Numbered from the stretch's first letter, positions 49,160-62,150 are shown. The stretch: 64,000 nucleotides of DNA from Pyrocephalus nanus (GCA_038380795.1 CM076280.1:4451501-4515500); one strand, 5' to 3'. Notes: generated by a model not told the origin, from the letters alone. Program-made: numbers and translations.

Positions 49160-49303
49160 ACTAGTCTGACTCCTAGCCTTGCACAGGACCATCCCAAAGA
49201 GTCACACCAATGACTCTTGGGGATATTCCTGTGCAGGGCCAGGAGTTGGACCCGATGATCCTTTTGGGTCCCTTCCAACTCAGCACATTCTGTGATCCTG
49301 TGG
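49160..49303 (+). mobile_element. CR1-type 3' tail fragment
   Basis: GGGGATATTCCTGTGCAGGGCCAGGAGTTGGACCCGATGATCC, then GGTCCCTTCCAACTCAGCACATTCTGTGATCCTGTGG, is the sense 3' end of a CR1 subfamily (a different one from that at 46040) or a SINE sharing this tail. No tRNA-like head is visible upstream, so CR1 is preferred. The left edge is uncertain. Confidence 0.75.
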
Positions 49304-49383
49304 CTAACAGAGGCTCTTCCTAACTCTTGCCCTGATTCGAGGGAGTGATGACAGGCTGCTTTCCTGATCTCTGGTGCTTGTCT

Positions 49384-49398
49384 TAAAAAAAAAAAAAA
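49384..49398 (+). repeat. poly(A) run
   Basis: An A run of about 14 nt some 80 nt after the CR1-type tail at 49303. The spacing argues against it being the tail of that element. Confidence 0.7.
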
Positions 49399-50230
49399 TC
49401 AGGTTTGTTCTGGTGACTGTAACCAAAATGTCCTTTACTTGAACTACTGTATAGTGTTGCTGTGCCTGTATCTGTTGGTTGTTCTTGGAAGCTTTGGGAT
49501 GAGAGGTGGTGTGTAAGTGCCAAATCTTATCAGAATGGTGGGTGCTGCCTCCTTGAAAGCCAAGTCCTGTTTCCACAAGAGTATCTGTTTATGAAGTTTA
49601 TGTGCTGCATTATCGTTAGAAAAGGTGAAGCTGAGGGATTCAGGAAGGACCAGTTTATCATAGGGAGCTCTGATGTTCCAACTGTGGAGCAACTGGCCTT
49701 CAGGACTTCTTTGGAGATTGTAAAATACAAGTCAAAGACTGTAAAACATGAGTGAAGGCTTGTAAAATATGATTAGCGGCCACCAGCAGAAAACTTCAAG
49801 GATCAGCAACACAAGACACCACTTATTTAATGGAAAGATGATCCATATTATCAGAAAACGCAGCCTCAAGAGAGCGAGCGGATAATCCTCGCTGTCACTC
49901 TGAATGATTGTGTCACTTCAGACAAATTATTGCTTTTCTTGATCTCAGTTTTCCCATTCAGAAGACAAGGAAAAATATTCTGTTGGCCTATTCCATGACT
50001 TCTTCAGTCATGGTAAAATTTCATGAGGGGAGGCCCAGCACAAGGGGTCTTGTCCTGATTCAGTATCACTTCAGTGGGTGGATGGGGTTTGGAGCAGTGC
50101 GGGGGCTGGTGTCAGGGCTTTGACCAGAGTGGAATGTCTCTCTTCATGTTTAGGAAGCATTTTGAGGCCCAGAGGGGAAGCACTGTGCAAGTGCCAAGCA
50201 GTATAACTGATGGTTAATATAGCCTAAAAA

Positions 50231-50257
50231 ATATATATATATGTACACACACACACC
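50231..50257 (+). repeat. TA/CA compound microsatellite
   Basis: ATATATATAT followed by GTACACACACACAC in intron 2. Confidence 0.8.
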
Positions 50258-51266
50258 TTCCTATATGAGTTTAAACTTTCCCATGTAGATGAATGAGGTT
50301 TGTTGCAGCCAAAAAAGGTTTTCATAAAGCGGCAAAGGAAATCTGTTTTAACAGGACAGGCTCCTGAAAATATCCTTACACCACTTGTTTCTTTATCATT
50401 TGACTTTTCTCCTTGTTGCAATGCTTCAGCCTGTAGAGTCTGGAAAAACATCAGGGTAACCAGGGCAGAGGGAATATCAGATGGAGATGAGGGATAGATA
50501 AGAGGCAAATTACAGTACATTTCTCATGGGTCATTTGGCTCCAGTCTTGAAAAGGAGAGAAAAAAAATCCCAAAGTAGTAAAAGAAAGAAAAAGAGACAA
50601 TCAAAACAAATAAACCTGCCAGTGTTGCTGATTTCAAAGGTCTGTGAACTGTGCATATACACTTCATAGTGCTTTGCTATTTTAAAGAGATGCATCTTGA
50701 AATGTTCCGTCCTTTAATCCTACTCACTGTCTCAGAAGTTAATTGTACAGTAAGATTACAATTCCCTTTGCCAAGGCATTCCCTTTGTTTTCTTTTTAAT
50801 TCCAGAGGGCTGGCCAGCCAGCATATCTTTGCCTAGTTCTGTGCAGTTGGTTATTTTCTGCAGTATATTATGTAGTTCTTTGTAGCTTAATAATTTTTTA
50901 TGGTCATACAAAGAAATGGGACTTTTCAGTTCTTGCTGCACGGGTGAACTCAAATGTTGCTCCACTCTTGGACAGGGCAGAAGGCAGAAGGCTCAGGGAT
51001 CAGATATTTATGATCTGTACCACTCCAACTCTCTCTAAACCTACAAAAAGGTTATATAAAGTGGGGTGGGAAAAGTGAGCAGTAAAGGCTGGATGGATAA
51101 AGAGGGGAAACAAATGATGTTGTGTACGTGAACAGCCACCTCAACTTTTGGCCCAGAGCTCAGACAGAACATGTTTGACATTTGAAAATTTTTGCATCAT
51201 TTTTTTTCCCCCAAGCCTCTGCTCCTTTTTATCCTGGCCAGAACCAGCAGCAAAAAGTGCTGGGGG

Positions 51267-51297
51267 AAAAAAAAAAAAAAAAAAAGGAAAAAAAAAA
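51267..51297 (+). repeat. poly(A) run
   Basis: A run of 19 A, then GG, then a further A run. No linked retroposon body was recognised. Confidence 0.85.
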
Positions 51298-53000
51298 TCT
51301 GTTTTCACTGTATTTCTGAATCTGAGCCCAGGTTTGTGAAGGATTTGGCGAGGATTTGCAAACCTTTGAGAGAATCCTTGTGGAGATCTGAGGAAACCCG
51401 CCTCCCTCCTTAGAAAAGCAAGTTGGCCAGAAATTGGGCAAAAATTGGTCGTTTCAACTGAGGTTTCCTTTGAGATTTTGGATTTGAACCTGGAGCTGCA
51501 CTTTGAGAATCAAATTTTGCTCTGACTAACTCTAGATTTACACTGGAGCAAATACTTCACAGGCAGTGCTGATACTTGTGTGCAGCCCTCTGAGAGCAGA
51601 GCTTGGCTCAAAGTGCAGGCTCACGGGAACCAAACCAGGACAGGACCCAGCACTAAGTTTGGAGGAGTCCAGGCATCAAATGTATCCCAGCCTGTTGCTG
51701 TGGTTCAGCCCGTTGAGTAGATTTTGCATTTACAAGATCCATAAGTTAAGTGATTGCATGGGATAAAACTGTGTCATTTATTGGAAGTCTTTTCTGAGGA
51801 GGTCACATAGGGCTGAGCAGGGTTGTGCCATTAGGGTTCTGTAAATGATAATACTTATTTTTAGAACTTAGTAGCAAATAACTTCCTTTGTGTATGAGGT
51901 GCTTTGTTTTTCAGTCTTATAGATTTATAGAGCAAAATGTTATAGTAGAAATGTGTTTATTTCTAGGACCGTCCAGTGTTTCAAAGCAAATGGAATTAAA
52001 CTGATAACTGGATAGTTGTAAAAATTCCCTACTTTTGAGCAAGCTCTCAGTTTCTGTTGCAGGATAAAGAAAGCCCAGACCCAAAGGCTTCCCATATTTT
52101 GCACAGTAAAACTCTTAATTTCTTTCTATTTTTTTTTATTATTATTTAATAGGGTGAGTAAAGCCTGAGTCACTGTCCTAATGGTAGAATTAAATCAGTT
52201 TGGAAAAGGGCAGCCTGGGATAAGCTAACACCCAGACTTTTGTAGCCATGTGGGCTTTTATTTTGTGATATGTGTTGCTTAGGGTTGACTGTAGATCCTG
52301 TCACTGATGGAAAACCCTCCTTGTTCATCTTTAACCAGCTCACCTGGTGCATTATCAGTGTCACAGAGTTCAGCACAGGCTACCAAACCTACCCAAGGAG
52401 CTGGATTTATATTTGAACAATTATCTTAAGTGGCTTTTCTTGGATCCTTGTCGTTATTACTTTTTTTTTTTTGCCAAAACCTTTCTCCTTTCTTGTAACA
52501 AGAGATCAGGTTTGGGGGCTGGAGAGGACATTTTGCTACAGTGAATAACCCAAAATTCTTTCAAAGCTGCCAAGCCTGCATGTGCTGACAGTGCCTGCAA
52601 TTTATGCTTGTGGACATGACCCAGTGACTGCCTGGTTTGGATGCAGTTGGAATTACAGTTCCACACTTGGATTTCAGTGTGAACACAGGCAGGATCTGAA
52701 TCTAAACTGGGACCTGAAGCCTTTCACTTGTAATATTCTGGCTCCACTCATTTCAGGCTCTGTCCCAATCACTGAAAGATTTATACCTTTATCAATAAAT
52801 TATCATGACTTTTACTACACTTACAGCAGTGTCTTAAATTAACACTAAACTAAATGTAGATGAGGCACACTTCCTGCTGCACATGATTTATGGTAATCTG
52901 TCTGAAATGAGAAGCAAAATTGAATTTGCCAGCCGAAGCAGATCTTTTAACATCAGGTCAGACAAAAATTTTATTGCAGGTCCTCTGCTGAAGAGAGCTC

Positions 53001-53024
53001 TTTTTTTTTTTTTTTTTTTTTTTT
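53001..53024 (+). repeat. poly(T) run, 24 nt
   Basis: An uninterrupted run of 24 T in intron 2, followed by AATC. No retroposon in the minus orientation was recognised beside it. Confidence 0.85.
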
Positions 53025-56000
53025 AATCTTTTTGTACAGGTTTTGAATAGATCTGTAACACTTTAGGATTAAAAAAATTATAAATAAATGTTTGAAATGT
53101 TTGGAGGTCTTAAAACTCTACTGTGTCTTTATGTCAGGTTGGAGGTGACAGACAGGACAAATGTGGCAGTTATAGGGCCCTGATAAGCTCTCAGTTTGAG
53201 GGCTGTGTCCCCTTTTTAGGTCTTAAAAAATGAAATAAAAATAAATTTTAAAAAAAAAATTAATAAAAGCAGAAGCTGGGGTAATGAGGTGGGCTTGGCC
53301 TAAAAATTAGATGTTTTACAGGAGATATAATAAGCTTTCAAATAAGCAACAGGTTTGGTAGAGCAGAAGGGAATCTAATCTCTCTGTCTGTGGGGAATGG
53401 CACATTCACACATGTATATATGTGTAGACCTTGAGAGAAAAGCTTCCTGACCATAAAGGAACTGAAACATGGGCTGCAGGTTGCTGGGGCAGTGGCAGAG
53501 TCCCTGTCGTGTGTGGTCTTAAGGGTGAGCTCCATGAAAATTTGGCTTGGTGTGACAGTCAGCGATGCCTCAGCCCTGGGGTGCAGGGCTGGCAGGGGTG
53601 GCCTCTGCACATCCTTTCCAGACTTGTTTTTCTGTGACTCTCTGACAGAAGGCAAAAGGCAGATTATACCCTGGCATCAACACTGCATCTCCAAGAGGAG
53701 AGTTCCATGTCTAACCACCCAAGACTGAGAAGTCACAAGGGGAAAAGCTAAATTACAATTGAGCACATCTGCCAAATGGCCCCATTTCAAGGTCAGCTTT
53801 CAGTGCTGCTGCAGTCATGGCTCTTGCCATTATCTTCAGGAAGAACATAATTTATCTCAAAGCCATTCCTTGCTGTTCACTGCAGATACTGAAAATCTCT
53901 GTGTGGACACTGCACCCTAAAATCTTGGACAAGACAGACCAGGACAGACACTTGATGGGTGCCTGTCCACACACTGACTGCTGTGCTCTTTTCTCCCCTG
54001 AGGAATTAGTGTCAATCCTGGGGTCCAGGATGAGAGCTGGAGAGGCAAAGGGAACACTCAGACCTGCAGCCACACCATGCTGGGAATCTCACATGGATTT
54101 GTCACAGGTTGCTGGCAAAGTGTTGCAAGGCTGTCCCAAAAAGCTTTCTGCTTGTCTGCTAAGTTGCACCGTGGTTTAGGCTGGGCTGACAGCTCTTGTG
54201 AGAGCAGAAACAAGGAGACTTGGGAAGAAGAGTGATGCACTGAATCCCTACAATTCCAGCAGACTTACTCTGTCCTACCATATGCTTAACACACTAAAGG
54301 GTAGGACATTGTGTGTCAACATTGAAAATGGAGACATTTTGAGGCTGACTTCCCAGTTCAGGAGATGCTCTTGGGTTTGGTTGTTGTTGTTTGGGGTTTT
54401 TTAAGGATGAAATGTAGTGCCTTCTATTCCTAACAGACTCATCGGGCAGTTGGAGACCATACTGCATAATGAGCAGACAACAAAGTTTCTATTCTGTGTT
54501 TAGGTGGGGTCTTGCAAATAATCCCTTAAGTACCCTGTTTGTTTTCTTGCTGTAAAAGGATGCTTGTCTTTGAAAGAAAAAAAACTGAAGCAAAGTAAAA
54601 TAGAGAATAACTCAGAGCAAGCAATAGAAAACTGTTTCCTAACAGTAAGGGCTGGAAGGCTCTGTTTTCCTTGCAAAAACAACCATTAGTGCAAGAGGCT
54701 GCACCCCAGTCACATCAGGGGAAGATGGGGAAGCCACTCTCTGATCCGATAGAAAAGAAGGAGGAAGAGTTTTCAACCCAGTAACAAAACTGCTCGACTC
54801 TCGTCACCCAGGCCAGATTTATTATGATTAGAATCGAGTTTAAAAGCCACTACCAAGTGTGTTTGTAGCTCAGAGCAGAGGTTTGTGGCTGGGTTTGGCT
54901 TTGGAGCTGAGGTGCAGCAAAGGGAGCTCCTCGCAGTGGCTCCCATGGGCAGGTGGGGCTGGTGGCCCACGGGCTTCACCTCGTTTCCTGGGGACATGTC
55001 CCATCCCAAATGGACAGGAAATGGGTTTGACAGACGAGCCAGGCACAGGGATAATGGCTGGTGTGACTGATGGGGTGGGTAGGGCCACCGAGAGATGCTG
55101 CTGGATGAGCTAAGGACTCCATTAGAGTGAAACTGGAGCACTGTGTGGGACACAATCACTGATCCAATGCTGGGTCTTGCTGGATAGGGGTGAGCTGCTG
55201 CCCAGAACAGTTTCAGAGGGCTATTTACACTGCAGCAGAGGAAAAAAGCAAAACCAAAACCGTGCATTGAACAAATAAGTCGATGAAAAGATCTATGTGG
55301 GAATGTGCACATTCCCTGATATGATTTGGTGTCCCAAATGGCCTTAAACAGCCCATAGAATTTCTATGTCTAAAACAGATTCCAGCAAAGGAGACCTTTT
55401 ATGATGCACTAATAGGCTCATTAGGCTTTCTGGAGCAAGGCACGCTCACAGCATCGTGTGCTTTTTCCATTACAGGAATTACACGTGTTTTGTTGTGCTT
55501 TGGGTTTTGTTTTGTTTTCCACATAGGCTTGCCCTGACAGTTCCCCCATTCAGGTTTATATTGGAGGTACCATCTCGAGCCAATGAATTTTATGAAATAT
55601 GTTTCTGGCACTCACGGGGAGATGCATAAAGGAAATATTCTAATGACAGTTGGAAGGGCTTTGATCCCTTTCCAAGACTGCACTCACGTCTTTGAAATGC
55701 GAGTTTGGCAGTGCTGGAAAGGCTGGGCTCTTTGGCTCCCTTTGGCACGAGCCCATGTGACAGACATTATGTCCTCTATCAGGGGACCCACATAACCTTG
55801 AGAAGTGTAAGCAGCGCTCGCAGATTGCGTTGGGTCAGATAGTCTGGGCTGATAACAAAGCAGCCGAGGCAGCAGGGGAGAGTCAGCCCAGTCCAAAGCA
55901 ATAACTGAAAACTATTTTGACCTGGTAACTGTTGGGTCTGCTGCCTGCGGCTACGGAGTTGGACATGAACTGCAAAAGTAGTTAATTTATACCTCCTTGA

Positions 56001-57078
56001 GTGTAGGAATGTGGCGATGATGGATAGGGATGGGAGGTTATTAGAAACATGGGGAGGAAGGAGAGGATGGAATTCCAGCTCGTGTTTTTATCTCACACAC
56101 ACGCATGCTGGTGCCTTACATGCTCTTGGCTGCCTCGTGCGTGTGCACAGTCCAAGTCCTCACTTACACACTCACACCTCTGTTCCTGCACATGCAGGCA
56201 CATGTTCACACACTTACAAGGGATTTGCCTGAGCTGAGGGCTTGAGCATGTTTACGTGTTAGGGGTTGCTGACTGCTTTTACAAAGGGGTTTGTAAAGCA
56301 TTTGCTTCCTTCCAAACATGATCTATTTCCACCTCCTCCCGTGCAGATACTTTGCTAAAAAATCCTCTTGGCATTCTGTTCTTCCACCCCCTGAATATAT
56401 TCTGCTCACTCACAGCCTTCCCCTGACTGGCAGAGAAGTAGTGGTCAGAGAAATGCTCTAAACCCAAGTCCAAGACTTGGTACAGTGGATTTACATAAGG
56501 CTTGAGCCCAGTCTCAGTGAAGCATTGACATCAGTGGCCAGTGAGTTAAATGCTGTCTGCTCTGGATGTTTTCTGCATTAATAATCCATGTAAAAACCAG
56601 CCCTAGGTGTTGAAGCACATGGGCTGTATGAAAGTGGGAGAGTCATTGTGACTGTGCACTGAGATAAATGGGGATAGGACTGTGTAAACGATAAGCAAAG
56701 AGACAGCTGAGAATAAAGAAATATTAGTTTAGATTATTTGAATGAGTGAGGATAAAAATGGTAATCTCAGGAGGGGAGTTGGGTTATAGTTACTCCTACA
56801 GGGATTTGCATACACATAAAGCATCTGCATCCAGAGTCAACAGCCGCCATCTCAGCACGGGCAGCAGGACTTCCCTTCCCACTGAGATACAAACACACAA
56901 ACGTTGTTCCACTCAGACACTCTCAGTGCTTCTGTTTCTGCACTTCTCTCTCTTCCCACATCTCTCCCACATCCTCCCCTACACTTTTGCTCACTGTCTT
57001 TCACCGATGCTGCCATAGGTGCAGGTGCACACACTGTGGCCTTCCCATGCATGCACCCCCTGTCACGGATTCCCGCAG

Positions 57079-57261
57079 TGCCCTTACTTTGACATTTGGA
57101 GATGCTCTCCCACATAATTTCAAACTGTTGCTCGTGGATGTGTCTAAGTATGAGCCCGTGTTTGGAGATGTTTTCAAAGGCGCCAAGAAGATCCTGGAAG
57201 CAGATTGTTTCAGAGCATTGTGCAGATCAGTGCAGGACACAATTGAGCAGCAAAGGGGAAG
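57079..57261 (+). other. candidate in-frame cassette exon of PAPPA (61 codons), unproven
   Basis: This 183-nt block has a potential acceptor (ATTCCCGCAG|T) and donor (GGAAG|GTCTGT). Its length is a multiple of three, it enters in phase 2 and leaves in phase 2, exactly the phase of the exon 2 / exon 3 junction, and it has no stop. The reading would insert S-A-L-T-L-T-F-G-D-A ... V-F-G-D-V-F-K-G-A-K-K-I-L-E-A-D ... E-Q-Q-R-G before R-A-Y-L-D. Against it: human PAPPA has no insert here to my knowledge, the donor has C at +3, the pyrimidine tract is poor, the antisense strand is also open, and I recognise no domain. It may equally be a conserved noncoding element or chance. Confidence 0.2.
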
Positions 57262-58764
57262 GTCTGTGTGTTTTCCGTAGATGTGTTGGGAACATGGAAG
57301 AGATGAGAAATGTGTAAAGGGTCACAGTGCTGACCTGTCCTTCAGAATGTCACCCGCACTGGATTGGAGGATAAACACTGTATGGAATGGAAACATCCCC
57401 TTCCACTGGTGTCCCCAAAGAGCACGTCTTCCTCCATGAGTCAGCGAGGGCCTGGGGACACCCAGCCATGATCTATTTTGGAGGCAATGACTTCAGCAAG
57501 TGGCAGGGGAAGCTATTGTGGAAATATGAATGTGTTTTCCATTGGGGAGTCCTCCAGGGAAGGACAGAAAGATCTTGGTGCTGAGCCAACTCCCCTATTT
57601 TTTTCTTCACCCTTCTGGGAACAAAAGCCTTCCTAAGTATGCAGGGAACCCTATTTGGTGCTTGTGAGTGTGCGTGGCTTGTGAGAGCTACGTGAGCCCT
57701 ACACACACCACACACAAACAGAAAGGGGGACTTGGGGAAGCAGGAATCAACCTGCTCAGTGCCATCGTGGTGTCCTTTCCTTATGAGCTATTCATCTGTG
57801 CTTGACTCAGTGTGATCTCTGTTATTTCCACTTGAATATAGAACAAGGTAACCCTCTTAGCTATTCTGTTACCACCACACTTCATATCAAAAGGCAGTGT
57901 GAGCTAGAAACAGAGAACCTTTGGGTTTACTCTTATGTTTTGCTTTCTCCAGCTTTACTGTGAGTCAGACCATCGTGGTGGCACTGAAAGCAGTGTGGCA
58001 CCATGGTCTACACACTGGCAAGTAGCTCCTGTACTCCAGTATTGACAAAGTCTACTCCTTTAAAGGAGTGAACAAAGTGCTTCCAACAGGCATCAAGATT
58101 AAGGGATTTGCTTTGTTTGCCTGCGAGCAAATTGCTCTGTAACCTCCAGGCATCCCAAAAGTGAAGAAGAAATGCTATTCACCTTGGGGGACCTTTATTT
58201 CATGGTGCAGTACCATTCCTCTTACCAGGAAACATCTTGGTACAACTTTACTGGCTGCAAATAGCAATTCCCGACCATCCATGGGATGTCAGGGTTAGAC
58301 CATGTCCATCTCGGTACAAGTGACTGCCACTGGTGCCAAAGGACTTAGTTTTTGTGTCAGCCTGAGGATTTGAAACTTGTTGTGAAGGAAAATGAGAGGT
58401 AACAATAACAAACAGCTTAGAGGAAATGTGCAAGGTAACTGCTGGTGTAAAAAGATTTACTGACCATAATACTTGGTTAATTACATTCATAATAAATAGA
58501 TTCCTAGACTTATCTTGAGAATGTGGACAGCTTTATGTATTTACCTTGGATTTTGTGGCCTTAGTTAATCAATGGCCTGAAGTGTTAAATGAGATTCACT
58601 ATGTGAATGCAAAGTAATCGAAGTTTGGGAGTGGGTTATTAAAACATTTCAGGTGATTGATACGCAGGATATTATAAGATCTTTGCCTGGATTGCAGCAG
58701 TTCTTCAATATTTTGTTGCTTTTGTGTCACCTTTAGGAAAAAAAGTGCTTTTCTTTTTCTACAG

Positions 58765-58910
58765 GGCATACTTAGATGTCAATGAACTAAAGAACATACT
58801 CAAACTGGATGGATCCACACACCTCAACATCTTCTTTGCCAACTCCTCTGAGGAAGAGCTGGCTGGAGTGGCAACTTGGCCCTGGGACAAAGAAGCCTTG
58901 ATGCATCTAG
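58765..58910 (+). CDS. PAPPA: PAPPA exon 3 (start of catalytic domain after LNR2)
   Basis: This 146-nt exon encodes the last base of codon 489 through codon 537 plus one base. The peptide [20 protein letters not shown] and then [18 protein letters not shown] and EALMHLG matches human PAPPA almost residue for residue, so the exon is under strong constraint. It lies between LNR2 and the zinc-binding helix and contributes strands of the metzincin upper subdomain. N515-S-S forms a glycosylation sequon. The acceptor is TTTTTCTACAG|GG after a good pyrimidine tract, and the donor CTAG|GTGAGT is near consensus. Phases are 2 in and 1 out, consistent with both neighbours. Confidence 0.97.
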
Positions 58911-60729
58911 GTGAGTGATAAAGATGTTTCTTCTTTGTAAAGCATTCTTTTGAGGCACTAAGAAGGAAAGACAAATATGTTCTGATTTCTTATCATTCCT
59001 CTAATATATAGTCAGGGGAAAAAAAGTATTTCACGATTCCCAGATACTGGCTCACAACCAGGAAAATATTAGGTTATAAACCCAAAGCATATTATGGTAT
59101 TTGTAGATGATGTCAAGCTGAAAGTATTTCACCTTTTAAGTGAAGCTACTTTACAGGGCATTCACTCCATGGGAGCAGTTTGCAAAGAGGATTGGGGGAT
59201 AGGTGTGGGGATGCCAGACAGAGGTGAATCTTTAACCTCAGCCTGTCACGTTCTGATCCTTAGCTCATTACTAACTATTCAATTAAATTTCCTCACAAAC
59301 TGTCCTTAAAACCCGCTGCTGTTTTTCTCCACCAATGTGCAAAAGAGCAAACTGCTGAGAGATTGTGTTTCTAATGCTCATTTGAGTGGAACTGGAAGGA
59401 GTTCACCACCCTGCAGACTGCCCTGAGTGTTTCATAACCAGGTTGCTGAGTGTGGCTGCTGGAACCCAGGGATCCAGACAAAGCTCCGCAGCCTCCCCAG
59501 TGACTCATTGCCACCTGCAGTGCCACTGGACCCATGTTCCTTGCAAAATGTCAGATGAGCCTCAAAAGGTTCAGAAGGCACTGACTGAGTCTGTGTGTGC
59601 TCTGTGTGTGCTTCTCTTAACTGCACAAACCCCCCTCCACCTCGGGCTGCAAACCTGGTCTGGTCATTTCCCGTGAGCAGGGATTCTCAGAGGTTTTCCA
59701 GATATTTCTCCAGCTTGTCCAAACCTTCCTAGACTGGAAGAGAAGTCCAGTTTTGGCCAATTTAAGTCTTTGTGAAAGGCTGTTTCAGCCAGTTTTTATG
59801 TTACCCAACCCCATGTTGAGCTAAATGAAAGAAGATACGATGAATATACACTTAAATGAGGAGAACAAAATACAGTGTTTATTATCCTGAGATAATAAAT
59901 GAGCATTGAGCTGTAGCCATCAGTCAGGGAGGCTTTTCCTTGCTCAGAAAGACCCCCAAACCTGGATGCTAGCATGTCTTAATAGTCTCCTGTCTCCATA
60001 GCAGAGAGAGGCTCCATGGTCAGACCAAGCAGTTGGAACTGGCTGCCTTCCTTCAGTTAGTCAGTGTTTTATTACAACAGCCAGCTCTGCAGCTGCTCTG
60101 GAAGAAGTGTGAGCAAACTTCCCTTCCCAAGGCCTGGCAGTGACACACATCCAGTCTCCTGCTGAGCTCAGCTGGAAATGAAGCCACTTCCACTCTGCCT
60201 TGCCTACAGCCCCATCTCCATGGGCTCCTGCTGCCAGCACCCAAACCAGAAGGTTCTGTAAATGCCCACCAGTGATGACTCCCCAAGGCAACATCTGGCA
60301 AAAACAAAGATAGATCTTAACCCCAGCCTTGCCCAGCACCCACAGTGATGTGATTTCTGTCTCTTTGGAGCACCACAACCCCCTGCTCCAGCACGAAGCC
60401 CCGTAATAACTCTGCCTCTGGTTGTGCAACACTGTGGGCTGCTGCTGGTGGGAAACATTAGCCCAAAGTGGAATATGGCTGCAACAGAGCTGATCCTTCC
60501 CTAAATGAGTATTTTCACAGCTTCCCTTGGTGTTGCCATGGGAGGGAGGAGAGAACAAGGGGAGAGCTCCAGAGCGCCAAGAAGAACCTTCTGCAAGAGT
60601 GCTGGGGCTCGCCCAAAGCCCTGATGAGTTCTTCTGTCACTTCGTTAAGCTAATTGTCAACATCATGCCCGAGCAAAACAATTTAAATTCAGCTCCTACA
60701 GTGTATTGACAGAGTTCATTGACCAAACA

Positions 60730-60840
60730 ACAAAAAAAAAAATCACAAGAAAAAAAATTAGACAACAGATTAAAGTTGACTTGGTGTGGAAAAAAATAAA
60801 ATAAAATAAAAAACACAAGTAAAAAAAAAAATAAATAATG
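60730..60840 (+). repeat. A-rich low-complexity stretch
   Basis: Repeated A runs and AAAATAAAATAAAATA-type units. It is low complexity only; no associated element is certain. Confidence 0.65.
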
Positions 60841-61525
60841 CTCATAATTTCCTGTCATAATAGCCCTCCCAGACCTGTGCTTGGTTTGTAAGAATTCATC
60901 TTTAATCTTTTTTACTCTCTTCTATAAATCCAATATGTACTTAATAAAAAATATGAAATATGTCCTGTGGTGCAGATCTAAAGGCTGGGATAGAGATTGT
61001 CTGGGTGAGGGAGTTTATCTTTTCTGTAAAACTGCAATTGATTTAGATTCTTGACAGCTGTGAAAAATATAAATTTTCAACAAAGGCAAAAATAAAATCT
61101 CCCTCTCCAGCTGCCTCAGGGTTCTCCAGTGCCAGAACAATTTACCCAGCCTTTATTGAAAAGCACATCCTGCTGGAATTTCACCAGTACTCCTGTCACT
61201 GGGAGACTAACTCTGGAATTATCTTTGGAATAGAGACCCCCAGAAAATGTGCCAGGGTACTCTCTGGGTGTAAATGGTTCTACCTGGGTAGAGAATTAGA
61301 GCATGTATCATATAAAGGGAGAGAGAGGGATGCAAGGAACATGGGAATATTGTGGGGTTGCATCCTGGTAGGTTTGTGTGTAATTAATTGGAAATGTGGA
61401 GAACTAGTGGAAGGAGCAGTTCAGTGCTGTGAAAATGATGTGCATATGCTACGTGTGGTATAATAGACATGATGTTGCAGCATGATAGGTTTTATTCACT
61501 CTTTTTTGTACATATTTAAATTTTC

Positions 61526-61553
61526 TGTTTGTTTTTGTTTGTTTGTTTGTTTT
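61526..61553 (+). repeat. (GTTT)n microsatellite
   Basis: About six GTTT units with one interruption in intron 3. Confidence 0.8.
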
Positions 61554-61789
61554 CTTAATACTGTATATTATTTAGCAGTACATGCCCATGGGACTCACCT
61601 CTGCCATGTGTCTGTGCTCAAAGGGAAAATGTTTTCTCTCTTGCTCATAAACACATGTGTGTGTCCCTTCAGGACATCCAGAGTGCTCCTTCCTCCCACT
61701 TCAGCACTGATAAAATTTCATCTGGAGTAGGGTTTGTGTTTGGACACTGTTAGTGGAGGAAAACATGAGGCAACTGGAAAAATCAAAGG

Positions 61790-62150
61790 AGAACCAGTCA
61801 GGGAGGTCTGGAAGAAGGGTTGAGCTACAAGGAAAGGTTGAAGGGATTACAGTTATTCAGACTGAAGGAAAAGAGCCTAAAGTGTGGGTGATGACAATCT
61901 CATAAAAGCTGATGAAAGGGGAGGAGGATCTTCTGTTCTTCATATCCTTGTGAGGCAGGACCTGGAGTCATGAACTTAAATTGCCAAAAAATCAATTCAG
62001 ATTAGATGTGAGTTAAATCCTTGCAGCCATAAGGATACTGAGTGCTGACACTGATTGCTGGGGCAGTCAGGGGTTGTAAAGTGGTGTTAGGCCAGTGTGT
62101 GTGAGGGATCCTATAGACCTAATTGGTCCTGTGTTGCTGGAGAGTGGAAT
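61790..62150 (+). mobile_element. probable ancient CR1-type fragment
   Basis: The segment GGAAAGGTTGAAGGGATTACAGTTATTCAGACTGAAGG parallels the CR1 block that reads 'agctcttcagcctggagaag'. Further on, TTCAGATTAGATGTGAGTTAAATCC and GGATACTGAGTGCTGACACTGATTGCTGGGGCAGT parallel the 'caggttagatattaggaaa ... tggaacaggttgcccaggg' block. Divergence is high, the frames are broken, and the ends are approximate. Confidence 0.5.

Larger units (their letters stand above)
33930..58764 (+). other. PAPPA intron 2 (24.8 kb)
   Basis: It runs from donor GTAGGC to acceptor TTTTCTACAG. Joining exons 2 and 3 restores ...S-P-Y-R-A-Y-L-D as in human PAPPA. It contains a tRNA-derived SINE, four CR1 fragments, simple repeats, and a candidate in-frame cassette exon at 57079-57261. 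Open frames up to 179 codons (minus strand, 54773-55312) show no recognisable domain. The remaining stretches hold nothing I can name. Confidence 0.9.

Noticed and set aside
59094..59300. CR1-like fragment (GTAGATGATGTCAAGCTGAAAG)
   Set aside because: Only one short block resembles the CR1 'gatgacaccaagctg' motif. The following sequence does not continue the match, so it was not listed as an element.
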